In this document: piece after piece, positions 8,225 through 16,286 of the stretch
How positions within the stretch are numbered: the stretch's first letter is position 1
Layout: every line of letters starts with the position of its first letter
NCBI GenBank assembly: GCA_039026955.1
Contig: JBCCLH010000017.1
Span: forward strand, 47,507 to 111,506
Direction: 5' to 3'
Length of the DNA: 64,000 nucleotides
Source: Kordia sp039026955
Lineage (GTDB): Bacteria > Bacteroidota > Bacteroidia > Flavobacteriales > Flavobacteriaceae
Notes under the pieces: generated by a model
What the model saw: the letters and a program-made list of their open reading frames with translations, nothing else
Told to the model about the DNA's origin: nothing
Databases searched by the model: none
Program-made: the position numbers and the translations under genes

Positions 8225-10579
8225 ATGCTCACCAGAATAATCCAAAAGATTAAAAACAATAAAATCAAAACGATTATTCTGGTGATACTTTTAATCGCCT
8301 ACTATTTCTGTTTGCCAAAAACACTCTTTAACGACCCAACTTCTACGGTCATTGAAAGTCGTGAAAGCATCTTGCTAGGCGCCAAAATTGCGGATGATGG
8401 ACAATGGCGTTTTCCACAATTAGATTCCGTTCCAGAAAAATTTAAAACCTGTATCATACAGTTTGAAGACGCGTATTTTTACAGTCACCCAGGATTCAAT
8501 CCTGTTTCAATGGCAAAAGCCTTATGGCAGAACATGACTTCCAACGGCGCACGACGCGGCGCAAGTACCTTAACTCAGCAAGTCATTCGTTTATCTCGTA
8601 AAGGACAAAAACGCACCTATTTTGAAAAAGCCATAGAAATTATTCTCGCTACTCGATTGGAATTACGACTTTCTAAAGATGATATTTTAAAACTCTATGC
8701 TTCGCATGCACCTTTCGGCGGAAATGTGGTGGGTTTGGATGCAGCAGCGTGGCGTTATTTTGGAAGAAGACCACAAGAACTCTCTTGGGCAGAAAATGCA
8801 ACACTCGCAGTATTACCCAATGCGCCAAGTTTGATTTATCCAGGAAAAAATCAAATTCGCTTAAAAAACAAACGCAATCGACTGTTAAAGAAACTGCTCG
8901 ATGAAGAAATTATTGATCAACTCACCTATAACTTAGCGATTGAAGAACCGTTGCCACAAAAACCATTTGCGCTTCCTCAAACTGCTACACATTTACTCGA
9001 CAAAGTAACGGAAACGCACAAAGGAAAACGCATACAAACTTCGGTAGCATCATATTTGCAAGAAGAAGCCAATGCCATTGTTGCCAAGCATTACAAGGAA
9101 TTAAAACAGAATCAAATTTACAATGCTGCGGTGTTGGTTTTAGACGTAAAAACACGAAAAGTTTTAGCCTACGTAGGCAATACACCAACGGACAAAGCGC
9201 ATCAAAAAGATGTCAATATCGTTCACAAACCGAGAAGTACAGGAAGTATTATGAAACCCTTTTTGTATACTGCAATTTTAGATGCGGGCGATTTACTTCC
9301 AAATACACTAGTGCCCGATGTACCAACTCAAATTGGCAATTACAATCCGAAAAACTTTAAGGAAACCTATGACGGAGCAGTGACTGCCAAACGTGCGCTA
9401 TCGCGTTCGTTAAATGTGCCAGCAGTGCGAATGTTGCAACAATATGGTTTGGATAAATTTCATTATTACTTGCAGAAATTACAATTAAAAGACATATCGT
9501 ATAATGCCGATCACTATGGACTTTCATTGATACTTGGCGGAGCTGAAAGCAATTTATGGGATTTATGTAAAACCTATGCAGCTTTTTCATCCACCTTGAC
9601 GCATTTTGGAGAAAATTCAAGTCAGTATTTTACTAATGAATTTTGCGAACCTACTTTTTTGAAGAATGAAACTATTGATTTTGGTTCGCTGACCGCAGAA
9701 AAAACCATCTTTGATGCAGGTTCCATGTATTTGACGTATGAAGCTTTAAAAGAAGTCAACCGTCCGGAAGGAGAAGAAAATTGGGAGTTTTTTGATTCTA
9801 GCAAGCAAATTGCTTGGAAAACAGGAACCAGTTTCGGATTTCGTGATGCATGGGCAATTGGCACGACTAAAGATTATGTTGTCGGTGTGTGGGTTGGAAA
9901 TGCCGACGGTGAAGGTCGCCCAGGATTGATTGGAACAGTTGCGGCAGCACCAATTTTATTTGATGTATTTGACATATTACCAAAAAGTGAATGGTTTGAT
10001 GTTCCATACGATGAACTTGCAGAAGTGGAAATTTGCGCCACAAGTGGATATAGAGCTTCTGAACTCTGTCCTGAAAAAATAAAACAATTCATTCCAATCA
10101 GTGGATTAAAAACAAAACCGTGTCCGTATCATACACTCGTGCATTTGGATTTGGACGAACGGTATCAAGTCAATTCCTCTTGCCAACCGCTGAGTCAAAT
10201 GCTGCACAAAAGTTGGTTTGTATTGCCGCCTTTGATGGAATATTATTATCAGAACAAAAATCCGCTGTACAAAACCTTGCCACCTTTTCGAAAAGACTGT
10301 ACTTCCGAGTTCCGAAAAAGCATGGATTTTATCTATCCAGAAGAAAACTCAAAAGTATTTCTTCCAAAAGATTTTAATGGGAAAACCAATGGTGTGATCT
10401 TGCGTTTGGCACATTCCATTCCAGATACCAAAGTGTTCTGGTATTTGAATGAAGTGTATTTAGGCGAAACCGAAACCATTCACGAAATGGAGATCAAACC
10501 AAGTGCTGGCATTCACAAAATTACGGTGGTTGATGCATTGGGCAATGAAGCCAAACGAACTATTGAGATTCAAGAATAA
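8225..10579 (+). CDS. pbpC: penicillin-binding protein 1C (bifunctional transglycosylase/transpeptidase)
   Basis: 784 residues, normal for PBP1C. One N-terminal membrane helix (about 16-30) is followed by a GT51 glycosyltransferase domain with the catalytic Glu in FEDAYFYSHPG (E81), then RRGASTLTQQ. The transpeptidase domain has all three active-site motifs: SIMK (S341), SLN (395-397) and KTGTS (from K532). A C-terminal BiPBP_C-type beta domain closes the protein. It polymerises lipid II and cross-links peptidoglycan at the outer face of the inner membrane. PBP1C is the usual partner of bacterial A2M, whose gene ends at 1799; the pair appears to have been separated by the secreted-protein genes. 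Confidence 0.96.
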   Translation: MLTRIIQKIKNNKIKTIILVILLIAYYFCLPKTLFNDPTSTVIESRESILLGAKIADDGQWRFPQLDSVPEKFKTCIIQFEDAYFYSHPGFNPVSMAKALWQNMTSNGARRGASTLTQQVIRLSRKGQKRTYFEKAIEIILATRLELRLSKDDILKLYASHAPFGGNVVGLDAAAWRYFGRRPQELSWAENATLAVLPNAPSLIYPGKNQIRLKNKRNRLLKKLLDEEIIDQLTYNLAIEEPLPQKPFALPQTATHLLDKVTETHKGKRIQTSVASYLQEEANAIVAKHYKELKQNQIYNAAVLVLDVKTRKVLAYVGNTPTDKAHQKDVNIVHKPRSTGSIMKPFLYTAILDAGDLLPNTLVPDVPTQIGNYNPKNFKETYDGAVTAKRALSRSLNVPAVRMLQQYGLDKFHYYLQKLQLKDISYNADHYGLSLILGGAESNLWDLCKTYAAFSSTLTHFGENSSQYFTNEFCEPTFLKNETIDFGSLTAEKTIFDAGSMYLTYEALKEVNRPEGEENWEFFDSSKQIAWKTGTSFGFRDAWAIGTTKDYVVGVWVGNADGEGRPGLIGTVAAAPILFDVFDILPKSEWFDVPYDELAEVEICATSGYRASELCPEKIKQFIPISGLKTKPCPYHTLVHLDLDERYQVNSSCQPLSQMLHKSWFVLPPLMEYYYQNKNPLYKTLPPFRKDCTSEFRKSMDFIYPEENSKVFLPKDFNGKTNGVILRLAHSIPDTKVFWYLNEVYLGETETIHEMEIKPSAGIHKITVVDALGNEAKRTIEIQE

Positions 10580-10922
10580 AAACAAACTTATATCAAATTT
10601 ACTCAATAATCGAGATTTAAAATGCTCCGACGCTTGTGTCAAAATGTTTTTAATGGTTTCCGTTGAATGCTTCACGGGCTTTCTCCGAAGTAGTTGACCA
10701 TTCCTAAATCACCTTCTTTTTTTGAAAAAACAAATGGCAGTTTTGTCAGTGTTTTGGCATTTTTTCCAGAAAATAATAATTTATATTGAGTTTTGAATTT
10801 CGTCAAAAGCAGTTTTATGTATTTGATAAGCAAAGTATTAACATACATTCATCGCGATCAAATGAATAGTACCGCTGACAAATCCTTTTTTGTAAGATGT
10901 ATTAACCAAATAAAATCAACTC
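10580..10922. other. 343-bp intergenic region
   Basis: AT-rich DNA between pbpC and the peptide precursors. I see no convincing gene or strong hairpin. The promoter for the precursors probably lies in its last ~100 bases, but I found no clean TAnnTTTG box. Confidence 0.5.
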
Positions 10923-11120
10923 ATGAAAAAAAGTTCCAAAAAAATGCAATTAAAAAAGCGTTCAATTTCTAGGTTAAACGCAAAACAAGCTACAGGTGGA
11001 GTGGGACCAATAAGTACGGTTAACACTATTATTTCTATTCTATGTTTAACTGCAATTTATGCAGGAGAAGATCTTTGTTTGTCAGTACAAGAACCACTAA
11101 AACATCAACAGAGAAAGTAA
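10923..11120 (+). CDS. GG-leader peptide precursor (class I lanthipeptide-like), copy 1
   Basis: 65 residues. The basic leader contains the motif LKKRSISRLNAKQATGG, which matches the leader type (K..I..LN..Q..GG) of Bacteroidota natural-product precursors often annotated as class I lanthipeptides. The Gly-Gly at 25-26 is the likely cleavage site, leaving a 39-residue core with Cys41 and Cys52 and several Ser/Thr. The next gene is a tandem duplicate with a related core: IS(I)xC, IY.GED.C. No lanthionine synthetase, radical-SAM enzyme or exporter lies within the window, so maturation would have to be by enzymes encoded elsewhere. The chemistry of the product is unknown. Confidence 0.65.
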   Translation: MKKSSKKMQLKKRSISRLNAKQATGGVGPISTVNTIISILCLTAIYAGEDLCLSVQEPLKHQQRK

Positions 11121-11175
11121 TAAAAATACTTTTTTGAGTATAATTAGGAAACCAAAACATTTAAATTTTACACTC

Positions 11176-11349
11176 ATGAAAAAAAGTTCAAAAAAAATGC
11201 AATTAAAAAAGCGTTCAATTTCTGAATTAAACGCAAAGCAAGTAACAGGAGGCGCAATAACGACAACTACGACTACGCTTATTTCTATATTCTGTCCATC
11301 TATGATTTATGTTGGAGAAGACATTTGTTGGGCACCACCTCAAGAATAA
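11176..11349 (+). CDS. GG-leader peptide precursor (class I lanthipeptide-like), copy 2
   Basis: 57 residues from the ATG at 11176; this start is chosen because the sequence from it matches copy 1 nearly base for base, while the upstream in-frame extension does not. The leader LKKRSISELNAKQVTGG is identical to copy 1 except at two positions. The 31-residue core after the Gly-Gly (25-26) starts with AITTTTTTLISIFC and ends GEDICWAPPQE, with Cys40 and Cys51 and a run of six Thr, candidate dehydration sites. A long hairpin follows at 11357-11443. Class by leader resemblance; modification not shown. Confidence 0.65.
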   Translation: MKKSSKKMQLKKRSISELNAKQVTGGAITTTTTTLISIFCPSMIYVGEDICWAPPQE

Positions 11350-11356
11350 AATACAA

Positions 11357-11443
11357 TAGCTGGAAAACGACGAATTATATGTGAGATGCTGAATTTGATT
11401 CAGCACATGGTTTAGTATCACATAGACGTTCACTTTCCAGCTA
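11357..11443 (+). terminator. large nested hairpin after the precursor genes
   Basis: Outer arms TAGCTGGAAA (11357-11366) and TTTCCAGCTA (11434-11443), middle arms ATGTGA/TCACAT (11379-11384 and 11418-11423), inner palindrome TGCTGAATTTGATTCAGCA. The inner part resembles the dispersed GAATCAAGTTC repeat. It can end transcription of the precursors (plus) and of the nucleotidyltransferase gene (minus), which stops at 11451. Confidence 0.55.
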
Positions 11444-11450
11444 CTTTTAC

Positions 11451-12005
11451 TCATTCTTTTGGAATGGTAACCAATTCTTCTCGATCAAGCGGATCGATAT
11501 TTTTTGCTAATAAACTTAGCGAAGCCTGTACTGCCCAACACTTATCACTTGAATGAATATTGCTATACAAACTCAGTAAAAATTATGGTTCCACTACCAT
11601 CCATTCTTTGACACTTCGTGAGGGCACTGCTGATTTCACAAAGAAATCGATAGTAATTCGCATCGATTTTCCTGTCTCTGTTTCCACCGTTTTTTCGTAG
11701 CGTCTAAAGTTTTCTTCGCTTTCCAAATGATCGTATCGTGTCCAAACTTTTTTAAAATCGCGTCGTTGTAATACGCACATGACTTCTGCTACATTTTAAG
11801 GATCGACAAAGACATCAATATCTTTATGATCGTGCGCATGTTTGTATTCGGTATGATTTGCTGGCAACAAAAAATGCCAAGCCCAACCGCCGGATAAAAT
11901 CACAAATTCTCTGAGAAATTGCAATTCCAACAACGACAGCGAAATACGTTCTTTTGGCCATACTTCGCCGTGTCTTTTTTTGTTATGTGGTGCTCCCATA
12001 ATCAT
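11451..12005 (-). pseudogene. nucleotidyltransferase-like gene with two in-frame TAA codons
   Basis: One continuous frame of 184 amino-acid/stop codons from ATG 12005 to TGA 11451, interrupted by TAA at 11796-11798 and 11583-11585. The first segment has GGWAWHFLLPANHTEYKH followed by DHKDIDVFVDP: the Gly-Gly-Trp and H.D.D pattern of a nucleotidyltransferase active site. The second segment (FKKVWTRYDHLES ... MRITIDFFV) and the third (NIHSSDKCWAVQASLSLLA ... IDPLDREELVTIPKE) continue it without any frame change and still look protein-like. Both TAA codons follow a Pro codon. The start is 1 base after the prfH stop, so it is the last gene of that operon. Simplest reading: recent pseudogene by two nonsense mutations. 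Alternative: stop readthrough, or expression of the 69-residue fragment. Confidence 0.75.
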
Positions 12006-12006
12006 A

Positions 12007-12603
12007 TTATTTTTTAAAAACTTGCACCGGATTTCCTAATTGCAACTGCTTGTGTTGCATCCACTTTTGTTTGGATATCGCGTCTTTGCGTAATTGATTT
12101 TGCTCTGTAATTGCCATATTCAATCGTACAAATGCTAGTTTTTTGTTTAAAAATTGCGAGCGTTCTTCGCTTGCTTGTACTGTAATTCCCGTAGGAATAT
12201 GTGTCATTGTTACCGCCGTTTCCACTTTGTTTACATGTTGTCCGCCAGCTCCCGAACTGCGTGCTGTTTTGACTTGCACTTCTTTTGGAGACCACGAAAT
12301 TTGTATGGGCATGACGTACACTTGTACATTCACGAACCAGTTTTTACGCTGATGATGTGGACGATACGGACTTCTAAAAATAAATTGTACCGTTCCTTGC
12401 CAATGGTTTTTAAAATCGATCGCATCGCCTGTAGCGCGTAACCAAACCGATTTATAATTTTGGTATTTCGTAGCTACCAATTCAATCACATTGAAGTCAA
12501 AGTTTGGCAAGCGTGTTAATTTTTCTGTTAAGTATTTTACGGCGAGGCAGCATTCTTCTGGTCCTGAACCTGAAGAAATCTGAACCCAAAATTGATTGTC
12601 CAT
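12007..12603 (-). CDS. prfH: peptide chain release factor homologue PrfH
   Basis: 198 residues from the ATG at 12603; a TTG 11 codons upstream is a less likely start. The N-terminal segment QISSGSGPEECCLAV is characteristic of PrfH, and the catalytic GGQ motif sits in ARSSGAGGQHVNKVETAV. It lacks the codon-recognition domain of RF1/RF2. In E. coli, PrfH releases peptides from ribosomes with a cleaved 16S decoding centre so that a partner RtcB can reseal the rRNA. rtcB is 1.5 kb upstream in the same direction here, with a TPR gene between. The downstream nucleotidyltransferase reading frame starts 1 base after its stop. Assignment is strong; the rRNA-repair role is inferred from the E. coli pair. 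Confidence 0.93.
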   Translation of the reverse strand: MDNQFWVQISSGSGPEECCLAVKYLTEKLTRLPNFDFNVIELVATKYQNYKSVWLRATGDAIDFKNHWQGTVQFIFRSPYRPHHQRKNWFVNVQVYVMPIQISWSPKEVQVKTARSSGAGGQHVNKVETAVTMTHIPTGITVQASEERSQFLNKKLAFVRLNMAITEQNQLRKDAISKQKWMQHKQLQLGNPVQVFKK

Positions 12604-13106
12604 AATTTTTGTTTTTTTATTTGAGTTTTCAGTCAAGATGCTAGCGTTAAGAATAATGAATCAAGATCTTTCATGATATCGTTTCTTCCTACGTAAAAAT
12701 CTATCTAGTTTCAAAGTACTTCTCGATACGATTTTTAATGTATTAATTTGAAAATCTCTGAAACGTCATTGGAGGAGTTTACAACGCGGCAATCTTTTTC
12801 TATCATAGCATGATTCTACAACTAAACAAACAGATTGCCACGCTACGCTCGCAATGACGAATCTAAGTTTCTATCAAAATCACTTGCCTTTATTATAGAA
12901 ATAGAAGTAGTAATAGAAAAGTCTAGAATCTAGAGTCAAGATTCTAGAACCAGGACCTTTCGAATGTCATTCCAACATATTCAGAAATCCGTAAGATTTC
13001 CAAGTGGATTCCACAACACTTTTCAGCTTCGTTCAATGTTCTTGTGGAACGAAATGGAAAAGTCTTGATTCTTGATTCTCGATTCCTAAACCAAACTCTC
13101 ATCAAA
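12604..13106. repeat. repeat-rich spacer between the TPR and prfH genes
   Basis: Holds fragments of several dispersed families: an AGTACTTCTCGATAC half element near 12715-12735, GCAATCTTTTTC and CAGATTGCCACGCTACGCTCGCAATGACG (about 12790-12857, the GTCATTGCGAG...GCAATCTG type seen in many Bacteroidota), and a TCATTCC...GGATTCC pair near 12967-13010. No gene is seen. The spacer breaks what otherwise looks like one operon, so prfH may have its own promoter here. Confidence 0.65.
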
Positions 13107-13667
13107 TTAATCCAACATAGAAGTAAACTTCACGTCAGATGTTGTTTTATTTTTTCGTTTCGATTTTTTCTTTTTTGACTTCTTTCCCACCTTCGATTTT
13201 TCATCGACACGTCGTAATTGATCGTCAGCAAAGTATCTGAAACTGCTATTCATCGCTGCCTGTTTGGCTGCTTTTAAGCTTTTTTTAGCTGCTTTGAACT
13301 GCAATAATTTTTCATATCGCATCGCTTGTAAATAATGCAAGCGCGCTTTGTCCGTTTGTGGCAATGAAAAACCTACTTCCAATACATGTGCAGCTTCGTC
13401 AAAATCGCAGATATTGATTAATAATAAGGTGTAGTCATAGTAGGTTTCTACATATTCGTGATCTACACACAATGCACGATGGTAATATTCACGTGCTTTT
13501 TCATAATCGTATGCTTGTTCGTGATATACTTTTCCCATTAAATAATTGGCACCTGCATGATCGTCTCCACCTAAAATGTATTGTAATTTTTGTATACATT
13601 GCTCTAAGTCGTACGAGTAACTATCTAGTGCTTGAATGAATAATATATCGTTTGTGTATGTTGCCAT
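13107..13667 (-). CDS. tetratricopeptide-repeat protein of the RtcB/PrfH island
   Basis: 186 residues from ATG 13667. The frame stays open 43 codons further upstream, but that part translates a dispersed intergenic repeat (GTCTTTGCGA...GCAATCTGTC), so I reject the longer start; a purine-rich AAAAGAGAAAAAA lies just before 13667. Residues about 25-145 form three to four TPR helices pairs (GANYLMGKVYHEQAYDYEKA, YYHRALCVDHEYVETYYDY, and a third unit DEAAHVLEVGF). The C terminus is a strongly basic tail (KSKVGKKSKKKKSKRKNK), likely to touch RNA or ribosomes. It sits between rtcB and prfH on the same strand. A scaffold or RNA-binding adaptor for the repair enzymes is an inference. Confidence 0.75.
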   Translation of the reverse strand: MATYTNDILFIQALDSYSYDLEQCIQKLQYILGGDDHAGANYLMGKVYHEQAYDYEKAREYYHRALCVDHEYVETYYDYTLLLINICDFDEAAHVLEVGFSLPQTDKARLHYLQAMRYEKLLQFKAAKKSLKAAKQAAMNSSFRYFADDQLRRVDEKSKVGKKSKKKKSKRKNKTTSDVKFTSMLD

Positions 13668-14077
13668 TTTTTTCTCTTTTGTGTCATTACGAGTAAAGCG
13701 AAATAGTCTATCTTTTTGTGAGAGACAGATTGCCGCGAATTTTTCCCAAAATTCTCGCAAAGACGTTTCTTTTTTTACTTTTATAAAAATCTCCATTTAG
13801 AATACTAGAGAAACCTTGAGAACCGTAGTTTCCCTAGTATTTTGTGAAGACGCAACTCTGGATTCCTGCCTATACTGAATCAAGTTCAGCACAAGCAGCA
13901 GGAATGACATATAAGTGTTCTTGATTTTGCATCAAGGATGGAGCGGCTTGTTTAAGCTCTTTGTGAGATGCTGAATCAAGTTCAGCATGACGCAAATCTC
14001 ATTTGGAGAATGCTCCAATACAAGCTTATATTTAACTTCTTTTAGATTCCTGCCTCCGCAGGAATGACAAAAGGAAA
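13668..14077. repeat. repeat-rich spacer downstream of rtcB
   Basis: Contains a CCTGC...GCAGGAATGACAT element at about 13861-13910 with a GAATCAAGTTCAG palindrome nested inside its loop, a free-standing GAATCAAGTTC element at 13963-13992, and a compact TTCCTGCCTCCGCAGGAA hairpin at 14047-14065 ending 13 bp from the rtcB stop, which may act as its 3' end. A GTCTTTGCGA-type repeat lies at 13690-13770. No gene is seen. Confidence 0.7.
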
Positions 14078-15475
14078 TTATTTATCCATCCGAACAATTT
14101 TAGGCGTGAACGTTCCGACAACTTCCACCAATTCGGTTTGATTGCCCATAACTTGATGAATGTTTTTGTATGCCATGGGCGCTTCGTCAATTCCGCCACC
14201 GATTAGCGTCACACCGTGCTCTTTTAATTGCTTCTTGATATCGCTTTGCGTGATGGTTTGCTTGGCTTTTCTGCGGGATAATTGTCGTCCTGCTCCATGT
14301 GAAGCCGATTGCAACGAATGCTTGTTTCCGGTACCACGCACAATGAATCCTGGCGCTGTCATCGATCCTGGAATGATTCCCAAGACACCTTTTTGTGCTG
14401 GCGTCGCTCCTTTTCGATGTACAATGAGTTCTTCGCCATCTACTAGTTCTTTCCAAGCAAAATTGTGATGATTTTCCACCATCGCAATTGGTCGTGCGCC
14501 TAAGGCTTTTCCCAAACGCTTGTGAATATCGTGATGACATGCCGACGCATAATCGCCTGCCAAATTCATTGCCAACCAGTATTCTTGTCCGTCATGCGTA
14601 TTCAAATCCAACCACGCTAGATTTTTCGCTTCTCCGGGTAACGGTGTTTGTTTGATTGCCAATCTTGTATAATGTTTCGCAATATTGGCGCCCAATCCGC
14701 GCGATCCACTGTGTGACAGAATTCCCAAATACTTACCTGTAGGCACGTTGAATTCATTGTTTTCATCCGAAACATCCACAATTCCAAATTCCACAAAATG
14801 ATTTCCACCACCTGACGAACCTAATTGTTTGTATGCCTTTCCAAACAACTTTTTTACTGTTGGAATTTCTGAAAACTCTGAACGATCAAAGATTTCATGA
14901 CTATTGATACGCTTGTGTGTTTCATAGCTTCCAAATTTGGTATGTTCTTGTAGCATATTCACATATTTATCGCGATGTCCTTCGAGATACGATGCGGGAA
15001 TGTCATACATTGACAAACACATTCTGCATCCAATATCAACACCTACACCATACGGAATCACTGCATTTTTTGCCGCCAACACGCCACCAATCGGTAAACC
15101 ATAACCTGAATGTCCGTCAGGCATTAAAGCTCCTGCTTTTGCAATGGGCAATTTCAGTGCCGTATACAACTGATGTTTGGCTTCGTCGGCAATTCCGTTT
15201 TCGCCAAAAATGGTAAACGGCGCACGTTTCGTTTCTAGTTGTTGTGCTTCCACCTGCACAGGCGTGACCAATTCTTCTGCGATTCGACCAACTGTTCCAT
15301 CTCCTACATATTTTTCAGGATTCTTCAAGATGGTTTTCAAACGCTGTAACACTTTGTCTTTTCGTTCGCGCTTGAAATTTCGCAGCATTACTTCCATCGC
15401 AATGCTGATGACTTTTCCTTTTTGTGGATATCCTATTTCGATAAGGTCTTTGCCTCTTAGTTTTAATTTTGCCAT
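14078..15475 (-). CDS. rtcB: RNA-splicing ligase RtcB
   Basis: 465 residues. It joins RNA 2',3'-cyclic phosphate (or 3'-phosphate) to 5'-OH ends using GTP and Mn2+. All active-site elements are visible: PDGHSGYGLPIGG (119-131), GVDIGC with metal ligands Asp147 and Cys150, GGGNHF (His226), SHSGSRG (His255), ENHHNFAW, and SASHGAGRQ containing the His that becomes guanylylated (His393). It overlaps the end of the 232-residue gene by 13 bp, so the two are translationally coupled. With prfH downstream it forms the repair half of an rRNA-damage response; RtcB can also reseal tRNA cut by anticodon nucleases. No RtcR/sigma-54 regulator is present, unlike E. coli rtcBA. Confidence 0.96.
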   Translation of the reverse strand: MAKLKLRGKDLIEIGYPQKGKVISIAMEVMLRNFKRERKDKVLQRLKTILKNPEKYVGDGTVGRIAEELVTPVQVEAQQLETKRAPFTIFGENGIADEAKHQLYTALKLPIAKAGALMPDGHSGYGLPIGGVLAAKNAVIPYGVGVDIGCRMCLSMYDIPASYLEGHRDKYVNMLQEHTKFGSYETHKRINSHEIFDRSEFSEIPTVKKLFGKAYKQLGSSGGGNHFVEFGIVDVSDENNEFNVPTGKYLGILSHSGSRGLGANIAKHYTRLAIKQTPLPGEAKNLAWLDLNTHDGQEYWLAMNLAGDYASACHHDIHKRLGKALGARPIAMVENHHNFAWKELVDGEELIVHRKGATPAQKGVLGIIPGSMTAPGFIVRGTGNKHSLQSASHGAGRQLSRRKAKQTITQSDIKKQLKEHGVTLIGGGIDEAPMAYKNIHQVMGNQTELVEVVGTFTPKIVRMDK

Positions 15476-16161
15476 GATTCTTCTTGTTTTAATGACGCTA
15501 AAGATGTTCCGTTAAGTTGCTTCAATCGTGCATTTGTGCTTCTTCGTTTGCCTCTTTTTTCAGGATTGAAAAGATATTTTTTCATCCATCGTTTGTTTTT
15601 GTTCCATCCTTTTGCATTCAAATTGTAATAGCCCTTTTTCTCTCGAAATGCTTCTAATACTGCATATTCGCTTTCTAACAAAGGATCTATTATTCTGGAA
15701 TGCGTTACATACGCTCTTGAAAATTTTACACGATAGCATTCTTTTGGAATGTGTAAGTAATACTTGTATCGTGTTTTTCCCCAATAATTGATGTATGTAT
15801 ACATGCTGAAAAGTCGTTGTACTTCCACTGGTAATTTGTTGTATGCTTTTCGACTAATGAGTCTAAAACTTCCGTAGATTTCATGTCGTTGCATGCATTC
15901 ATACCAATTGGCTTCTGCTTTTCCTTTGTCTGCTCCCCAAATTTGTGCTTTGCATTTTTTGAATGCAGCTATCATGTGTTCATAATTGCGATAGCGTTCT
16001 ATTTTGTGTGTTAAGACGACTTCTTTGAACCATCCGTGACGCACAGGATTTTCTAATTTTTTATATCCCAATTCGCGTTGTAACTCCCAAATTTTCTGCA
16101 ATCGCTTGTCTACTTTTCGTAATTGTTTTTGTCGTTGTTCTTTAATGTGAGCGGGTTTCAT
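15463..16161 (-). CDS. uncharacterised basic protein coupled to RtcB
   Basis: 232 residues; I do not recognise a named domain. It is rich in Lys, Arg, Tyr and Trp, with a charged N-terminal helix (HIKEQRQKQLRKVDKRLQKI), a tract of aromatic residues (LFSMYTYINYWGKTRYKYYL, then HIPKECYRVKF) and a basic C terminus (KGWNKNKRWMKKYLF, KRGKRR). No signal peptide or membrane helix. The composition suggests an RNA- or ribosome-binding protein. Its last 13 bp overlap rtcB, and the PcfJ-like gene starts 125 bp beyond its own start, so its role is almost certainly tied to RNA ligation. Function unknown; a substrate-recognition subunit is a guess. Confidence 0.7.
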   Translation of the reverse strand: MKPAHIKEQRQKQLRKVDKRLQKIWELQRELGYKKLENPVRHGWFKEVVLTHKIERYRNYEHMIAAFKKCKAQIWGADKGKAEANWYECMQRHEIYGSFRLISRKAYNKLPVEVQRLFSMYTYINYWGKTRYKYYLHIPKECYRVKFSRAYVTHSRIIDPLLESEYAVLEAFREKKGYYNLNAKGWNKNKRWMKKYLFNPEKRGKRRSTNARLKQLNGTSLASLKQEESWQN

Positions 16162-16286
16162 TATGAAAATGATTTGTTACTACTTTTCATTTGTTCCTAT
16201 GCTCCACATTTCTCCCAATGTTATCGAGCTTGTTGGTAGCTCTGATTTGTTTTCATGACGTTATTGTTTTTTTATTGTTTAATTTT

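Noticed and set aside
13668..13796. 43-codon N-terminal extension of the TPR protein
   Set aside because: It translates a dispersed GTCTTTGCGA...GCAATCTG intergenic repeat; a good start with a purine-rich upstream stretch lies at 13667.
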